A stretch of 64,000 nt of DNA. Source: Sphingobacteriales bacterium (GTDB lineage Bacteria; Bacteroidota; Bacteroidia; Chitinophagales; CAIOSU01). How positions within the stretch are numbered: the stretch's first letter is position 1; each line of letters opens with the position of its first letter. A program made the position numbers and the translations under genes. The stretch is from the NCBI GenBank assembly GCA_027486795.1, contig JAIXOI010000037.1, positions 62,001 through 126,000 of the forward strand, read 5' to 3'. This document shows, piece by piece, positions 36,198 to 45,013 of this stretch. The notes below the pieces were generated by a model that searched no databases, had not been told where the DNA came from, and saw nothing but the letters and a program-made list of their open reading frames with translations.

Positions 36198-39100
36198 TTA
36201 GCGATTAACCGCAATGCGCTTAGTAGTGGTTTCGTTCAACGAGGTAATGGTAACATTGTAAATACCTTCAGCCCATTTGCTTACATCAAGCAATAGGTTG
36301 TGGCTTTGCAATGCTTTGCCAGATACTTCGTGTACCAATCCACCTTTCATGTCAAACACTTTAACCGTTACTGGTGCCACTTCAGGCAAAGTAATGTTGA
36401 TACTCATATTAGTGCTAGCAGGGTTAGGGTAAATGCTAATAGCACCTTGCTTGTCCAACACGCTAATGCCTACTGGGCCACCAACTACAAAAGTAGCAGC
36501 ATCAATACAACCATTAAAGTCGGTAACAGTAACTACGTAAGTACCTTTTACCACACCGGTAATATCTTCGGTAGTAGCACCGTTGCTCCAATCAATAGTG
36601 TAAGGGGCAGTTCCACCAGATACTACTGCATTTATAGCACCATCAGCAGATCCAACAGCGGTTGCATCAGTAATGATAGCTTGTATGCTAATGGTATCAG
36701 GCTCGGTTACCGCAAAACCAGTAGGTGAACTTAAAGTACAACCATTGGCATCGGTAACAGTGCCGTTGTAATTACCTGCACATAGGCCATTTACATCAGG
36801 TGTCGTAGCACCGTTGCTCCAGCTGTAGGTGTAAGGGGTAACACCACCTGTAGGAACCAAACCAGTTACGCTACCATCGCAAGAACCATTACAAGAAATG
36901 TCGCCAACTGTTGGGAAACCACTTAGGCTAAGCGCTGTGGCAGGCTGGGTAATAGTGAAACCTGTTGGAGAGCTCAACGTGCAACCATTGGCATCGGTAA
37001 TGGTACCATTGTAGTTGCCAGCAGGCAAACCGCTGATGCTAGAAGAGGTTGAACCGTTGCTCCACAAATAAGTGTATGGGGCAGTGCCACCAGTTGGGCT
37101 TAAGGCCGAAACAGCACCAGTGCTATCGCCAAAGCAATTTACATTGGTAACAGTAGGGAAACCATTTAAACCCAAAGCTGTTGGCTGGGTAATAGTTGCC
37201 GAAGCACTAGCAGTACATCCGTTGGCATCAGTTACCGATACGGTATAAGCACCAGTGCTCAAGCCGCTAGCAGTAGCTGCTGTGCCACCTGATGGAGACC
37301 AAGCGTAAGAGTAAGGAGTTGTGCCACCAGTAGGGGCTACAGTTATTGAACCATTGGTTAAACCGTTACAGGTAATGTTGCTAACGGTAGGTGTAGGAAC
37401 AGCCAAAACCGCTGGTTGGGTAATAGTAATAGCGATAGGCAAGGTAAATGAGCAGCCTCCGTTATCGGTAACGGTAAGGGTGTAGCTACCTGCACACAAA
37501 TTGGTCAAGTTGGCAGTTGATGCGCCATTGCTCCAAGCATAAGTGTATGGGGCAGTACCACCTGTAATTGCAACACCAGATATAGAACCATTGCACAAAC
37601 CGTTGCAAGTAATGTTGGTAGCGGTTGGGGTGCCTGTAAGGGCAATAGAGCCTGCCGCGCTAATAGTGATAGGAGGGCTAACAAACGTACAACCATTTGC
37701 ATCGGTTACAGTACCGGTGTAGGCACCTGGGCACAAACTTGAAATGTTGGCGGTTGTAGCACCGTTGCTCCACAAGTAGGTATATGGTGAAGTACCACCT
37801 ACTATAACCACGTTGCTAATAGCTCCGTCGCAAGCACCACCGCACGACGCGTTGGTAATAGTTGGCAATGCGCCAAGCGTAATAGCAGCAGCAGGCTGAG
37901 TAATGGTTACGGTAGTGACACCTGTGCAACCCAATCCATCGGTAGCTGTTACGGTATAGGTACCAGCAGCAACACTTGTAATGCTAGCCGTGTTGGCACC
38001 GTTCGACCACAAATAAGTATAAGGAGCAGCTCCGCCAGCGGCAACAACTGTTGCAGCACCCGTGCTTGCACCACGACATCCTACGTTAGTTTGGGTGGTA
38101 GCAGAAACTGTAATAGCACCACAAAAGATAGGGCGTATTGCAAAAGAACGAGAAAATTGGGCACCAAAATCTTCGTTATTAGCCCAACCACCAGCTGGGC
38201 TACTAGGCCAGTTAATCCAAGTACGCCCAAGCGTAAAGATAGAATCGGTGTTGCCTAATTGAAGGGTTGAGTCGTTTGGAAACTCTACGGCAGTAAATGC
38301 ATAACGGCCTGCAGCCAAGTTAAGTGGTGGATTGAACTCCAAGATATAGAAACGTGCTGAATCGTCTGGGTACAAAATAGTATCGGTAGAACCAACAATA
38401 GTGCCGGGTACGCCAGCAGCAAAGTTCCATACCGTAAGAGCCAAAGGACGACCTGTGTAGCCACGAGTAATGTAAACACCTGCACCTATTGCAGTAGAAG
38501 GAACGTTTACATCATAATCTTGGCCAAGGTAGCCACCATCGCCTGCACCAATGCCCAAGGCACCTATAACGTTTCCATTATCGCGGGCGTAAACGTTAGC
38601 ATCTACTGAGTAAGTAATAGAAGTATCAACGTTATTGGCAGGTACTTGGTCGGTTTGGGCGCTTTGCACTGAGTAAGTAACGTAGTAGTCGCCAACAACG
38701 GTTGGGGTGAAACCAGTTACGGTAAGGTTTTGGGTAGCACCAGCGGCCAAAGAGGCTACAGGAGTGCTGCTAGCACTATATACTGATGCACCTGCACCAT
38801 TGCGCACGGTAGCGGTTAAAGTTACGTTGGTTTGGGCGTTTAGTCCATTGTTTCTCACAGTGCCGCCTAGCGTAAAAGCTTGGCCTTGTGGGGCGTGCAA
38901 TATAGTGTATTGGTTTGGCAAAGTAGTTGAAACCAATTCAACATCGTTGTTTACTTGTACTTCTACACTTACGTCATCAACAACCAATACAAATTGGTTG
39001 TTTGAGTTATTGCGGAATGCGATATAAACCGTTTGGCCAGCATATGCAGACAAAGATTGGGTGCGAGCAGTCCAAGTAGCATTTTCAGCACTGATGGTTT

Positions 39101-39542
39101 GTAGCACCGTTGAGCTAGCAATGTTACCGGAAGTAGGAGCTGCATTTAAAATGCGCACTTGGTAGCCATCAGGGTAAGAAGCATCATAGGCAAGAGCATT
39201 CCATTTCAATACAGCATTAGCTGGTACTGTAATGGCTGGGGTAAACATCCAGTCATCAGCAGCACCTACTGGGTCATACCATGATGTACTGAAGGCAGCA
39301 GAGTCGTTTACGTTATTCGCAAAATCTTCTCTGCGAATCCAAGCACCTGTAACATAAGCAACGTTCGCATTTGGCGTGCGCGCGTCTACGTTAAACAAAG
39401 TCCAGCCTGTTGGTAAACCTGTACCAGTACCATTGCCGTCAAAATCTTCAGAGAAAACAATCTGGGCATTTGCCGAAGAGGCAAACAAACAGACAAATAA
39501 ACTGGCTATAAATAGCCATCGTTGGGTGTAGTTAATTTTCAT
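36198..39542 (-). CDS. Secreted T9SS adhesin-like protein with seven SprB-type repeats
   Basis: 1114 residues. Signal peptide 1-26 (SSANA|Q27), then a choice-of-anchor/cleaved-adhesin domain (about 28-195, VFSEDFDGNG...WTLFNVD and VLVVDDVSVE). A CARDB-like domain (about 200-310) and a further beta domain follow. Seven tandem repeats of about 75 residues (about 477-1025) each carry a GG-x-x-PYTY-x-WSNG core, and all but the last carry an N-terminal Cys paired with a GC in VTDANGC. A T9SS sorting domain (ISIYPNPASTNMSINI onward) ends the protein. The repeats are of the SprB family known from the gliding adhesin of Flavobacterium johnsoniae, but the protein is far shorter than SprB. Surface adhesion is inferred. 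Confidence 0.88.
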   Translation of the reverse strand: MKINYTQRWLFIASLFVCLFASSANAQIVFSEDFDGNGTGTGLPTGWTLFNVDARTPNANVAYVTGAWIRREDFANNVNDSAAFSTSWYDPVGAADDWMFTPAITVPANAVLKWNALAYDASYPDGYQVRILNAAPTSGNIASSTVLQTISAENATWTARTQSLSAYAGQTVYIAFRNNSNNQFVLVVDDVSVEVQVNNDVELVSTTLPNQYTILHAPQGQAFTLGGTVRNNGLNAQTNVTLTATVRNGAGASVYSASSTPVASLAAGATQNLTVTGFTPTVVGDYYVTYSVQSAQTDQVPANNVDTSITYSVDANVYARDNGNVIGALGIGAGDGGYLGQDYDVNVPSTAIGAGVYITRGYTGRPLALTVWNFAAGVPGTIVGSTDTILYPDDSARFYILEFNPPLNLAAGRYAFTAVEFPNDSTLQLGNTDSIFTLGRTWINWPSSPAGGWANNEDFGAQFSRSFAIRPIFCGAITVSATTQTNVGCRGASTGAATVVAAGGAAPYTYLWSNGANTASITSVAAGTYTVTATDGLGCTGVTTVTITQPAAAITLGALPTITNASCGGACDGAISNVVIVGGTSPYTYLWSNGATTANISSLCPGAYTGTVTDANGCTFVSPPITISAAGSIALTGTPTATNITCNGLCNGSISGVAITGGTAPYTYAWSNGASTANLTNLCAGSYTLTVTDNGGCSFTLPIAITITQPAVLAVPTPTVSNITCNGLTNGSITVAPTGGTTPYSYAWSPSGGTAATASGLSTGAYTVSVTDANGCTASASATITQPTALGLNGFPTVTNVNCFGDSTGAVSALSPTGGTAPYTYLWSNGSTSSSISGLPAGNYNGTITDANGCTLSSPTGFTITQPATALSLSGFPTVGDISCNGSCDGSVTGLVPTGGVTPYTYSWSNGATTPDVNGLCAGNYNGTVTDANGCTLSSPTGFAVTEPDTISIQAIITDATAVGSADGAINAVVSGGTAPYTIDWSNGATTEDITGVVKGTYVVTVTDFNGCIDAATFVVGGPVGISVLDKQGAISIYPNPASTNMSINITLPEVAPVTVKVFDMKGGLVHEVSGKALQSHNLLLDVSKWAEGIYNVTITSLNETTTKRIAVNR

Positions 39543-39641
39543 AATTGGTTTTTTGGTGAATTGCTCCCTTTTTTGGCAAAAGGTGTTGCAAGATAGAGAT
39601 TTATAACAACAAATAGCACAAAAGAGTCGTACATAAAAGCA

Positions 39642-39669
39642 AAAAAGCCTTCAAAAAAGAAGGCTTTTT
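39642..39669 (-). terminator. Terminator of the glmS operon (possibly bidirectional)
   Basis: Perfect 11-bp stem AAAAAGCCTTC (39642-39652) / GAAGGCTTTTT (39659-39669) with a six-base loop. It lies 33 bases after the glmS stop on the minus strand, where it is followed by TGCTTTTATG. The A and T tracts on both sides could also work in the other direction. Confidence 0.85.
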
Positions 39670-39701
39670 GTCTTAATCAAACGCTTGGCGTTATTTTTCT
39701 G

Positions 39702-41540
39702 TTATTCTACGGTTACCGATTTGGCCAAATTTCGAGGCTGATCGATATTGCACCCCCTCAGCACCGCAATATGGTATGCCAAAAGCTGCAAAGGTATAGA
39801 TGATAATAGGGGTGTAAGCGCCTCTTCCGTGGCCGGAATTTCAATAGTAAACTCGGCGATATTTTTGATTACCTCATCGCCTTCGGTTACAATCGCTATC
39901 ACACGGCCTTTGCGGGCTTTCACTTCCTGTATGTTGCTGATGATTTTGTCGTAAGCGCTCATGTTGGTAGCTAGCACCACCACGGGCATTTCCTCATCAA
40001 TCAATGCTATTGGGCCGTGCTTCATTTCGGCAGCTGGGTAGCCCTCAGCGTGTATGTAGCTTATCTCTTTCAATTTCAAGGCACCTTCTAAGGCTACCGG
40101 AAAATTGTAGCCGCGGCCTAGGTATAGGAAATTGCGCACGTCTTTAAAAGTTTGCGCAATGTGCTTGATTTGCACATCCGATTTCAGCACCTGGGCAATC
40201 TTTTCAGGTATCAAGCTCAACTCTTGCACCAACTCGCGGTAGCGCGTTTCGGAGATGGAGCCTTTTCGGTGCGCCAATGCCAACGATATCAAGCTCAATA
40301 CCGTTACTTGGGCCGTAAAAGCTTTGGTTGATGCTACACCAATTTCAGGCCCTGCGTGGGTATAAACCCCAGCGTGTGTTAAACGAGGTATTGATGAACC
40401 CACCACATTGCAAATTCCCAAAATAGTAGCGCCTTTAGCCTTTGCAAGCTCCAGCGCGGCTAATGTATCGGCAGTTTCGCCACTTTGCGAAATAGCGATA
40501 ACTACATCCTTTTCTGTTATGATCGGGTTGCGATAGCGAAACTCTGAGGCATACTCTACTTCAACGTTTATGCGGGCAAGGTCTTCAAGCAAATATTCTC
40601 CTACTAGGCCCGCAATCCAACTGGTACCGCAAGCCACTATTATTACCCTATCAGCATTTACGAGCTTCTGGAAATAATCTTTAATACCGCCCAACACTAC
40701 TTCTCCCTGCTTCACGTTCAAACGGCCGCGCATACTGTCAAGCACGCTATTGGGCTGTTCGTATATCTCCTTAAGCATAAAGTGCTCATAGCCGCCCTTC
40801 TCTAGCATTTCAATCTGCAGCTCTAACTCTTGTATACTATATGGCTTCTCTTTATTCTGTATGGTCTTTATGTTGAGCTCGCCACTGCGGCTTAGTACAG
40901 CTATCTCTTCATCGTTAAGGTAAACCACATTTTTGGTGTGTTCTACTATCGGCGTAGCATCCGATGCGATAAAGAACTCATCTTTGCCGATGCCGATAAC
41001 CAGCGGGCTGCCTTTACGGGCAGCTATAAGCTGGTTGGGGTCGTTTTTATCCATTATTACAATGGCATAAGCCCCTACTACTTGGTTTAGTGCCAAACGC
41101 ACCGACTCTAACAAATCTAAATTATCCAGTTGCTGTATATAGTCAATCAAATTTACCAGCACTTCTGTATCGGTTTCACTGGTAAACTTGTATCCACGCT
41201 GGGTCAATCCTTCCTTTAGCGGGGCGTAGTTTTCGATGATACCGTTGTGTATCATCGTTATATTGCCCGACTGCGAAAGGTGTGGGTGTGCATTGGTGTC
41301 GTTTGGCTCGCCGTGGGTTGCCCACCTAGTGTGGCCAATACCAATAGTACCGGTAAGGTCTTCGCCTTCTATAAAAGCTTCCAAATCGCTTACCTTGCCA
41401 GCACGTTTAAAAATATGAAGGCCACCATTAATCAATGCTATACCAGCACTATCATAACCCCTATACTCTAGGCGCTTCAATCCGCTTATTAGTATGGGGT
41501 GAGCCGGACGATTTCCTATATATCCTACTATGCCACACAT
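39702..41540 (-). CDS. glmS: Glutamine-fructose-6-phosphate aminotransferase (isomerizing)
   Basis: 612 residues. MCGIVGYIGN gives the N-terminal nucleophile Cys2 of the glutaminase domain (about 1-240), followed by HTRWATHGEP and HNGIIENY. Two SIS domains follow (about 290-600): ACGTSWIAGLVGEYLLE, AISQSGETADTLAAL and the C-terminus CNIDQPRNLAKSVTVE. It makes glucosamine-6-phosphate, feeding peptidoglycan and LPS. The gene lies four bases after the DUF4270 lipoprotein gene, an arrangement seen in other Bacteroidota. Confidence 0.97.
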   Translation of the reverse strand: MCGIVGYIGNRPAHPILISGLKRLEYRGYDSAGIALINGGLHIFKRAGKVSDLEAFIEGEDLTGTIGIGHTRWATHGEPNDTNAHPHLSQSGNITMIHNGIIENYAPLKEGLTQRGYKFTSETDTEVLVNLIDYIQQLDNLDLLESVRLALNQVVGAYAIVIMDKNDPNQLIAARKGSPLVIGIGKDEFFIASDATPIVEHTKNVVYLNDEEIAVLSRSGELNIKTIQNKEKPYSIQELELQIEMLEKGGYEHFMLKEIYEQPNSVLDSMRGRLNVKQGEVVLGGIKDYFQKLVNADRVIIVACGTSWIAGLVGEYLLEDLARINVEVEYASEFRYRNPIITEKDVVIAISQSGETADTLAALELAKAKGATILGICNVVGSSIPRLTHAGVYTHAGPEIGVASTKAFTAQVTVLSLISLALAHRKGSISETRYRELVQELSLIPEKIAQVLKSDVQIKHIAQTFKDVRNFLYLGRGYNFPVALEGALKLKEISYIHAEGYPAAEMKHGPIALIDEEMPVVVLATNMSAYDKIISNIQEVKARKGRVIAIVTEGDEVIKNIAEFTIEIPATEEALTPLLSSIPLQLLAYHIAVLRGCNIDQPRNLAKSVTVE

Positions 41541-41543
41541 CGC

Positions 41544-42836
41544 TTATTCTATTTTGGTGTAGGTTAAACGAAGTTTCAATGGAGACTGACCATGGGTACT
41601 GCCACCTAAAACCACCCGGTTTGCTTGCCGAGCCGTTGGGAAAGGTAGTAGATTTAATCCATATTGCACACCTGAATTCAACACTTTTTGCAAGTAGCGC
41701 GGTATATTTAACTTATACACCGAGTTTACATTACCTTGCCCATCGGTTTCGGTGGTGCGCACACCGCCAGCAAAATTGGTGCTTACGTATAAATCGGCTA
41801 TCAAGTCTTGGGCGCCACCTTCTAGGGTTTCCGTAAAAATAAGCTGAGTTGGCGATGCAAATACTGTTGTATCGCCAATATCAGTAAAAACCAGCTCAGC
41901 TTTATTTATGGCAATATCTTGCCCAAGGTTGCCGATGTAAGGAATGGTCACTTTCACGTTTACACCAGCCATGGGTTGCACGTACAGTACGTTGTCGTTG
42001 CTGTTGCCATCGGTAGCCGCGGTAAGCACTGGCGTGCCTATATAATCGTGCTTGAAACTGTTTACAGAGCCTGAGTTGCTATTAATTAAAAAGTCGAAAC
42101 TCTGCCCATTGTTGTAGTACAGGGTAAGTTTGCTGTTGGCTGTAAACAAATTGAAATAGACCAACCCCTTGCCCGGTGCATTGGTATCTGGTGCTAAGTA
42201 AAGGCCATTGAAAAACGCTTTGAAAGCCGCATCGCTGGCCAAATTGTTTTCGCCAGAGTTGGCCAATATATCGTTGCCCAACACATCATTGAGCCTTACA
42301 CGCAAACCAGGTGCATATTTTACGCTATCGTTTATAGTCAGGCTATCCGTAAAATTGGGCACATAGCCGTTTAGGGTAGCCAATGGGGTGGCATCGGTAA
42401 GAAATGCATCGAACTGGTGATAGCCTGTGTCTTTAAAAAACTGCTCCGTAACACGGTAGATGTTCATGTTTTGCGGCACCGTTAAATCGCCATAGCCCGT
42501 GCCGCTATACAGTAGGGTAAGCACTACCGAGTCCAGGGTTAGGTTGTCGCCAAAATCAATATTGTTTCTATCCGTCGACATTTGGAAGTAAATACCACCA
42601 TAGCTTTTGCCAAAAACCGGGTCGTTCATGGCGCCCCAAAGGTTCACGGCCAGCTCATCGGCACGCACAGAGTCGTCTAGCACCACTTCAGATATTACGG
42701 TAAGCGTATCGGTGTAGGTCAAGCCCAACTGGTCATCGGGCAGTAAGCCCTCATCATCCAATGTTGGTTTATTGCAGGCAAACAAAACAGAAAGCCCTAA
42801 AAAGAGCAGGGTAAGTAGTTTATAGGGGGAGGTCAT
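41544..42836 (-). CDS. DUF4270 family lipoprotein
   Basis: 430 residues. The signal ends in a lipobox LSVLFAC with Cys21, so the mature protein should be lipid-anchored in the outer membrane or periplasm. The region after it, DEGLLPDDQLGLTYTDTLTV...SVRADELAVNLWGAMNDPVFGKSYGGIYFQ, is the typical DUF4270 start. The rest is beta-rich with no catalytic motif. The function of the family is unknown. The gene lies between the glycogen-synthase-like gene and glmS with gaps of 14 and 3 bases, suggesting a link with envelope glycan supply. Confidence 0.88.
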   Translation of the reverse strand: MTSPYKLLTLLFLGLSVLFACNKPTLDDEGLLPDDQLGLTYTDTLTVISEVVLDDSVRADELAVNLWGAMNDPVFGKSYGGIYFQMSTDRNNIDFGDNLTLDSVVLTLLYSGTGYGDLTVPQNMNIYRVTEQFFKDTGYHQFDAFLTDATPLATLNGYVPNFTDSLTINDSVKYAPGLRVRLNDVLGNDILANSGENNLASDAAFKAFFNGLYLAPDTNAPGKGLVYFNLFTANSKLTLYYNNGQSFDFLINSNSGSVNSFKHDYIGTPVLTAATDGNSNDNVLYVQPMAGVNVKVTIPYIGNLGQDIAINKAELVFTDIGDTTVFASPTQLIFTETLEGGAQDLIADLYVSTNFAGGVRTTETDGQGNVNSVYKLNIPRYLQKVLNSGVQYGLNLLPFPTARQANRVVLGGSTHGQSPLKLRLTYTKIE

Positions 42837-42850
42837 CCGGCGTAAATAAC

Positions 42851-43648
42851 TTAGTCGTTCAATAACTCTTTATAAAAAGCCTCATAGGCAACAGGCACTG
42901 CATCCTCTTCCTGATAGTCAAGAACTGGCTTGCCATTTTGGTTAAGTACCGCTTGCACCAAAGCCGGCACTACGGCGCTGGCTTTTATCACTGCATCGGC
43001 AAACGATGCGCCACCAACGCTAAGGCTAGTGTTGTCTCCTTTCTCAAACAGTTCGAAATTTACGCCACCTGCTGCTTTTTTGGCAAACTCATTGGGCAGT
43101 GCGCCTTCAAAACTATTCTCATAAACGGAGTAAACCACTTTGGTATTTTGGAACACCGGGTCGTTTTTGTAATTATTTTTTAGGTAGTAAGGTATCAGGC
43201 TCGTCATCCAACCATGGCAATGGATAATGTGCGGGGGCCATCCAAACTTGCGAACGGTTTCTATTACTCCCTTACAGAAGAATATCATACGTTCGGTATT
43301 ATCGGCAAAAAACAACTCCGTCTCGTCGCCGAAAACCGATTTACGCTTAAAAAAATCTTCGTTATCCAAAAAATAAACCTGCATGCGGGCACCTGGCAAC
43401 GAAGCTACTTTAATCAAAAGCGGGTAGTCATCATCATCAACCTGTATATTGATGCCCGAAAGCCTTACTACTTCGTGCAAGCGATGCCTACGCTCGTTGA
43501 TACTACCAAAGCGGGGCATTAAAACCCTTATTTCTAAACCGTGCTCCTGAATGTATTGCGGGTAGCTACCTATAACTTTAGAAACCTCAGATTGGATCAG
43601 GTAAGGCTCCATTTCCTGCGTTACGATAAGCACTCTCTTTTTTTCCAT
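42851..43648 (-). CDS. Single-domain glycogen/starch synthase homologue
   Basis: 265 residues corresponding only to the N-terminal GT5 lobe. VLIVTQEMEPYLIQSEVSKVIGSYPQYI aligns with the K-x-G-G-L-A-D region, but the expected Lys-Thr-Gly-Gly is replaced by IQSEVSKV, so the ADP-glucose-binding Lys is missing. HIIHCHGWMTSLIPYYLKNNY retains the HxHDW-like segment. The donor-binding C-terminal lobe (about 220 residues in GlgA) is absent and there is no frameshifted remnant downstream. It is therefore unlikely to make glycogen. It heads the DUF4270-glmS operon, divergent from panC. The role is unknown. Confidence 0.8.
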   Translation of the reverse strand: MEKKRVLIVTQEMEPYLIQSEVSKVIGSYPQYIQEHGLEIRVLMPRFGSINERRHRLHEVVRLSGINIQVDDDDYPLLIKVASLPGARMQVYFLDNEDFFKRKSVFGDETELFFADNTERMIFFCKGVIETVRKFGWPPHIIHCHGWMTSLIPYYLKNNYKNDPVFQNTKVVYSVYENSFEGALPNEFAKKAAGGVNFELFEKGDNTSLSVGGASFADAVIKASAVVPALVQAVLNQNGKPVLDYQEEDAVPVAYEAFYKELLND

Positions 43649-43685
43649 GATCCCTAAAAAGTTAGTGATACAAAAACTTTGTTTC

Positions 43686-43698
43686 AGGCAAGATGCCT
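43686..43698. promoter_or_regulatory. Short palindrome in the panC divergent promoter region
   Basis: AGGCA-AGA-TGCCT, a perfect 5-bp inverted repeat with a three-base spacer, overlapping the start of a TAAATTTG element. It could be a small operator, or chance. Confidence 0.2.
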
Positions 43699-43705
43699 AA
43701 ATTTG
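43698..43705 (+). promoter_or_regulatory. -7 promoter element upstream of panC
   Basis: TAAATTTG, an exact TAnnTTTG match, 88 bases before the panC start. No well-spaced TTG precedes it. Confidence 0.3.
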
Positions 43706-43793
43706 AAGGGCAAAGATAAGAAATTTTAGGCAAATTACTGATATTCAAATCTGTAAAACCTGCCCTCACCTTGTACATTAAAGCATTAGCCTC

Positions 43794-44645
43794 TTGATTA
43801 TACTTAAAACCATAGCCGCCACGCAACAGTTCATTGTAGCCGAAAAGCAAACTGGCAAAACCATTGGGTTTGTACCTACTATGGGCGCCTTGCATGCCGG
43901 TCATATATCGCTGGTGCAGCAAGCCAAAAGCGAGACCAGCTTGGTGGTGGTGAGTATATTTGTGAACCCTACCCAATTTAATGACCCAAAGGACCTCGAG
44001 AAATACCCCATAACCATAGAGGCTGATACCGAAAAATTGGTAGCCGCAGGCGTTAATGTGCTTTTCCTTCCATCGGTAGCTGAAATGTACCCCGACGAAG
44101 CCAGCAAACAAATGCCATACGACCTTGGCTATATTGATACAGTGCTAGAAGCGGCAGCCCGCCCTGGGCACTTTAAAGGGGTGGCGCTGGTAGTAAAAAA
44201 ACTACTCGATATTGTTACGCCCAATAAATTATATATGGGCCAAAAAGACTACCAGCAGTTGCAGGTAGTGCGAAAACTAATAGCAGATTTCGATTTGGGC
44301 ATAGAGCTTATATCGTGCCCTATAATAAGAGAGCCTGACGGCTTGGCCATGAGCAGCCGCAACGTGCGCCTTACAGGCGAGCACCGCATAGCAGCCACCG
44401 AACTGAGCAAGGCCTTATTTAAACTCAAGGAAGATATTGCCAAACAAACCCCACCTTCAGCCAAGGAAAGTGCAAAACAACATCTGAACTCGCACCCTTT
44501 GATTGATGTTGTGTACCTTGAAATAGTAAACGGGCATACGTTAGTGCCCATAAGCGACGTTAATGAAGCCCCTGACATTGCGGCCTTGCTGGCTGCTAGG
44601 GTTGGTGGGGTGCATTTGTTGGACAATATCATACTAAAACCCTAA
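43794..44645 (+). CDS. panC: Pantothenate synthetase
   Basis: 283 residues. GFVPTMGALHAGHISLVQQAK is the HIGH-type ATP motif, VVVSIFVNPTQFNDPKDLEKYP the pantoate region, GVALVVKKLLDIVTPNKLYMGQKDYQQLQVV the adenylate site, and REPDGLAMSSRN the KMSKS-like loop. It joins pantoate and beta-alanine. The only in-frame start before the catalytic motif is a TTG at 43794 (or a rare ATT next to it). No ATG is available, so this is one of several non-ATG starts in the window. panD follows after 12 bases, so substrate and enzyme for pantothenate are made together. Confidence 0.95.
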   Translation: MIILKTIAATQQFIVAEKQTGKTIGFVPTMGALHAGHISLVQQAKSETSLVVVSIFVNPTQFNDPKDLEKYPITIEADTEKLVAAGVNVLFLPSVAEMYPDEASKQMPYDLGYIDTVLEAAARPGHFKGVALVVKKLLDIVTPNKLYMGQKDYQQLQVVRKLIADFDLGIELISCPIIREPDGLAMSSRNVRLTGEHRIAATELSKALFKLKEDIAKQTPPSAKESAKQHLNSHPLIDVVYLEIVNGHTLVPISDVNEAPDIAALLAARVGGVHLLDNIILKP

Positions 44646-44657
44646 TTTTGCGGCGTC

Positions 44658-44999
44658 ATGCAAATACAGGTACTAAAATCGAAAATACACCGCGTTCGCG
44701 TTACCCAAGCGGAGCTTGACTATGTAGGTAGCATCACCATCGATGAAGATTTGATGGATGCCGCCAACATGATTGAGTTTGAGAAGGTGCAAATTGTAAA
44801 CGTAAACAACGGTGAACGTTTCGAGACCTACATCATTAAAGGGGAGCGCGCCAGTGGCGTAATCTGCCTTAATGGCCCTGCGGCCCGTAGGGTGCAAGTG
44901 AACGATATTATCATTATCATTACTTACTGCACCCTTCCATTTGAGGAAGCCAAAAAGCATAAGCCCGTTACCATCTTCCCCGTAGATAATCGCATCTAA
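44658..44999 (+). CDS. panD: Aspartate 1-decarboxylase precursor
   Basis: 113 residues. The self-cleavage site is Gly24-Ser25 in [13 protein letters not shown], where Ser25 becomes the pyruvoyl cofactor of the alpha chain. [32 protein letters not shown] contains the conserved Tyr and the turn used in the tetramer. It makes beta-alanine for PanC, encoded just upstream. Confidence 0.96.
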   Translation: MQIQVLKSKIHRVRVTQAELDYVGSITIDEDLMDAANMIEFEKVQIVNVNNGERFETYIIKGERASGVICLNGPAARRVQVNDIIIIITYCTLPFEEAKKHKPVTIFPVDNRI

Positions 45000-45013
45000 C
45001 CTATCCCTTCGTT

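Noticed and set aside
36450-38110. Repeat array considered as a CRISPR or other DNA-level repeat
   Set aside because: The period (about 225 bases) and in-frame conservation show it encodes protein repeats; no spacer-repeat pattern exists. No CRISPR array was seen anywhere in the window.
36300-39027. Several open frames opposite the SprB-repeat gene
   Set aside because: Antisense shadows created by the repeats' codon pattern.
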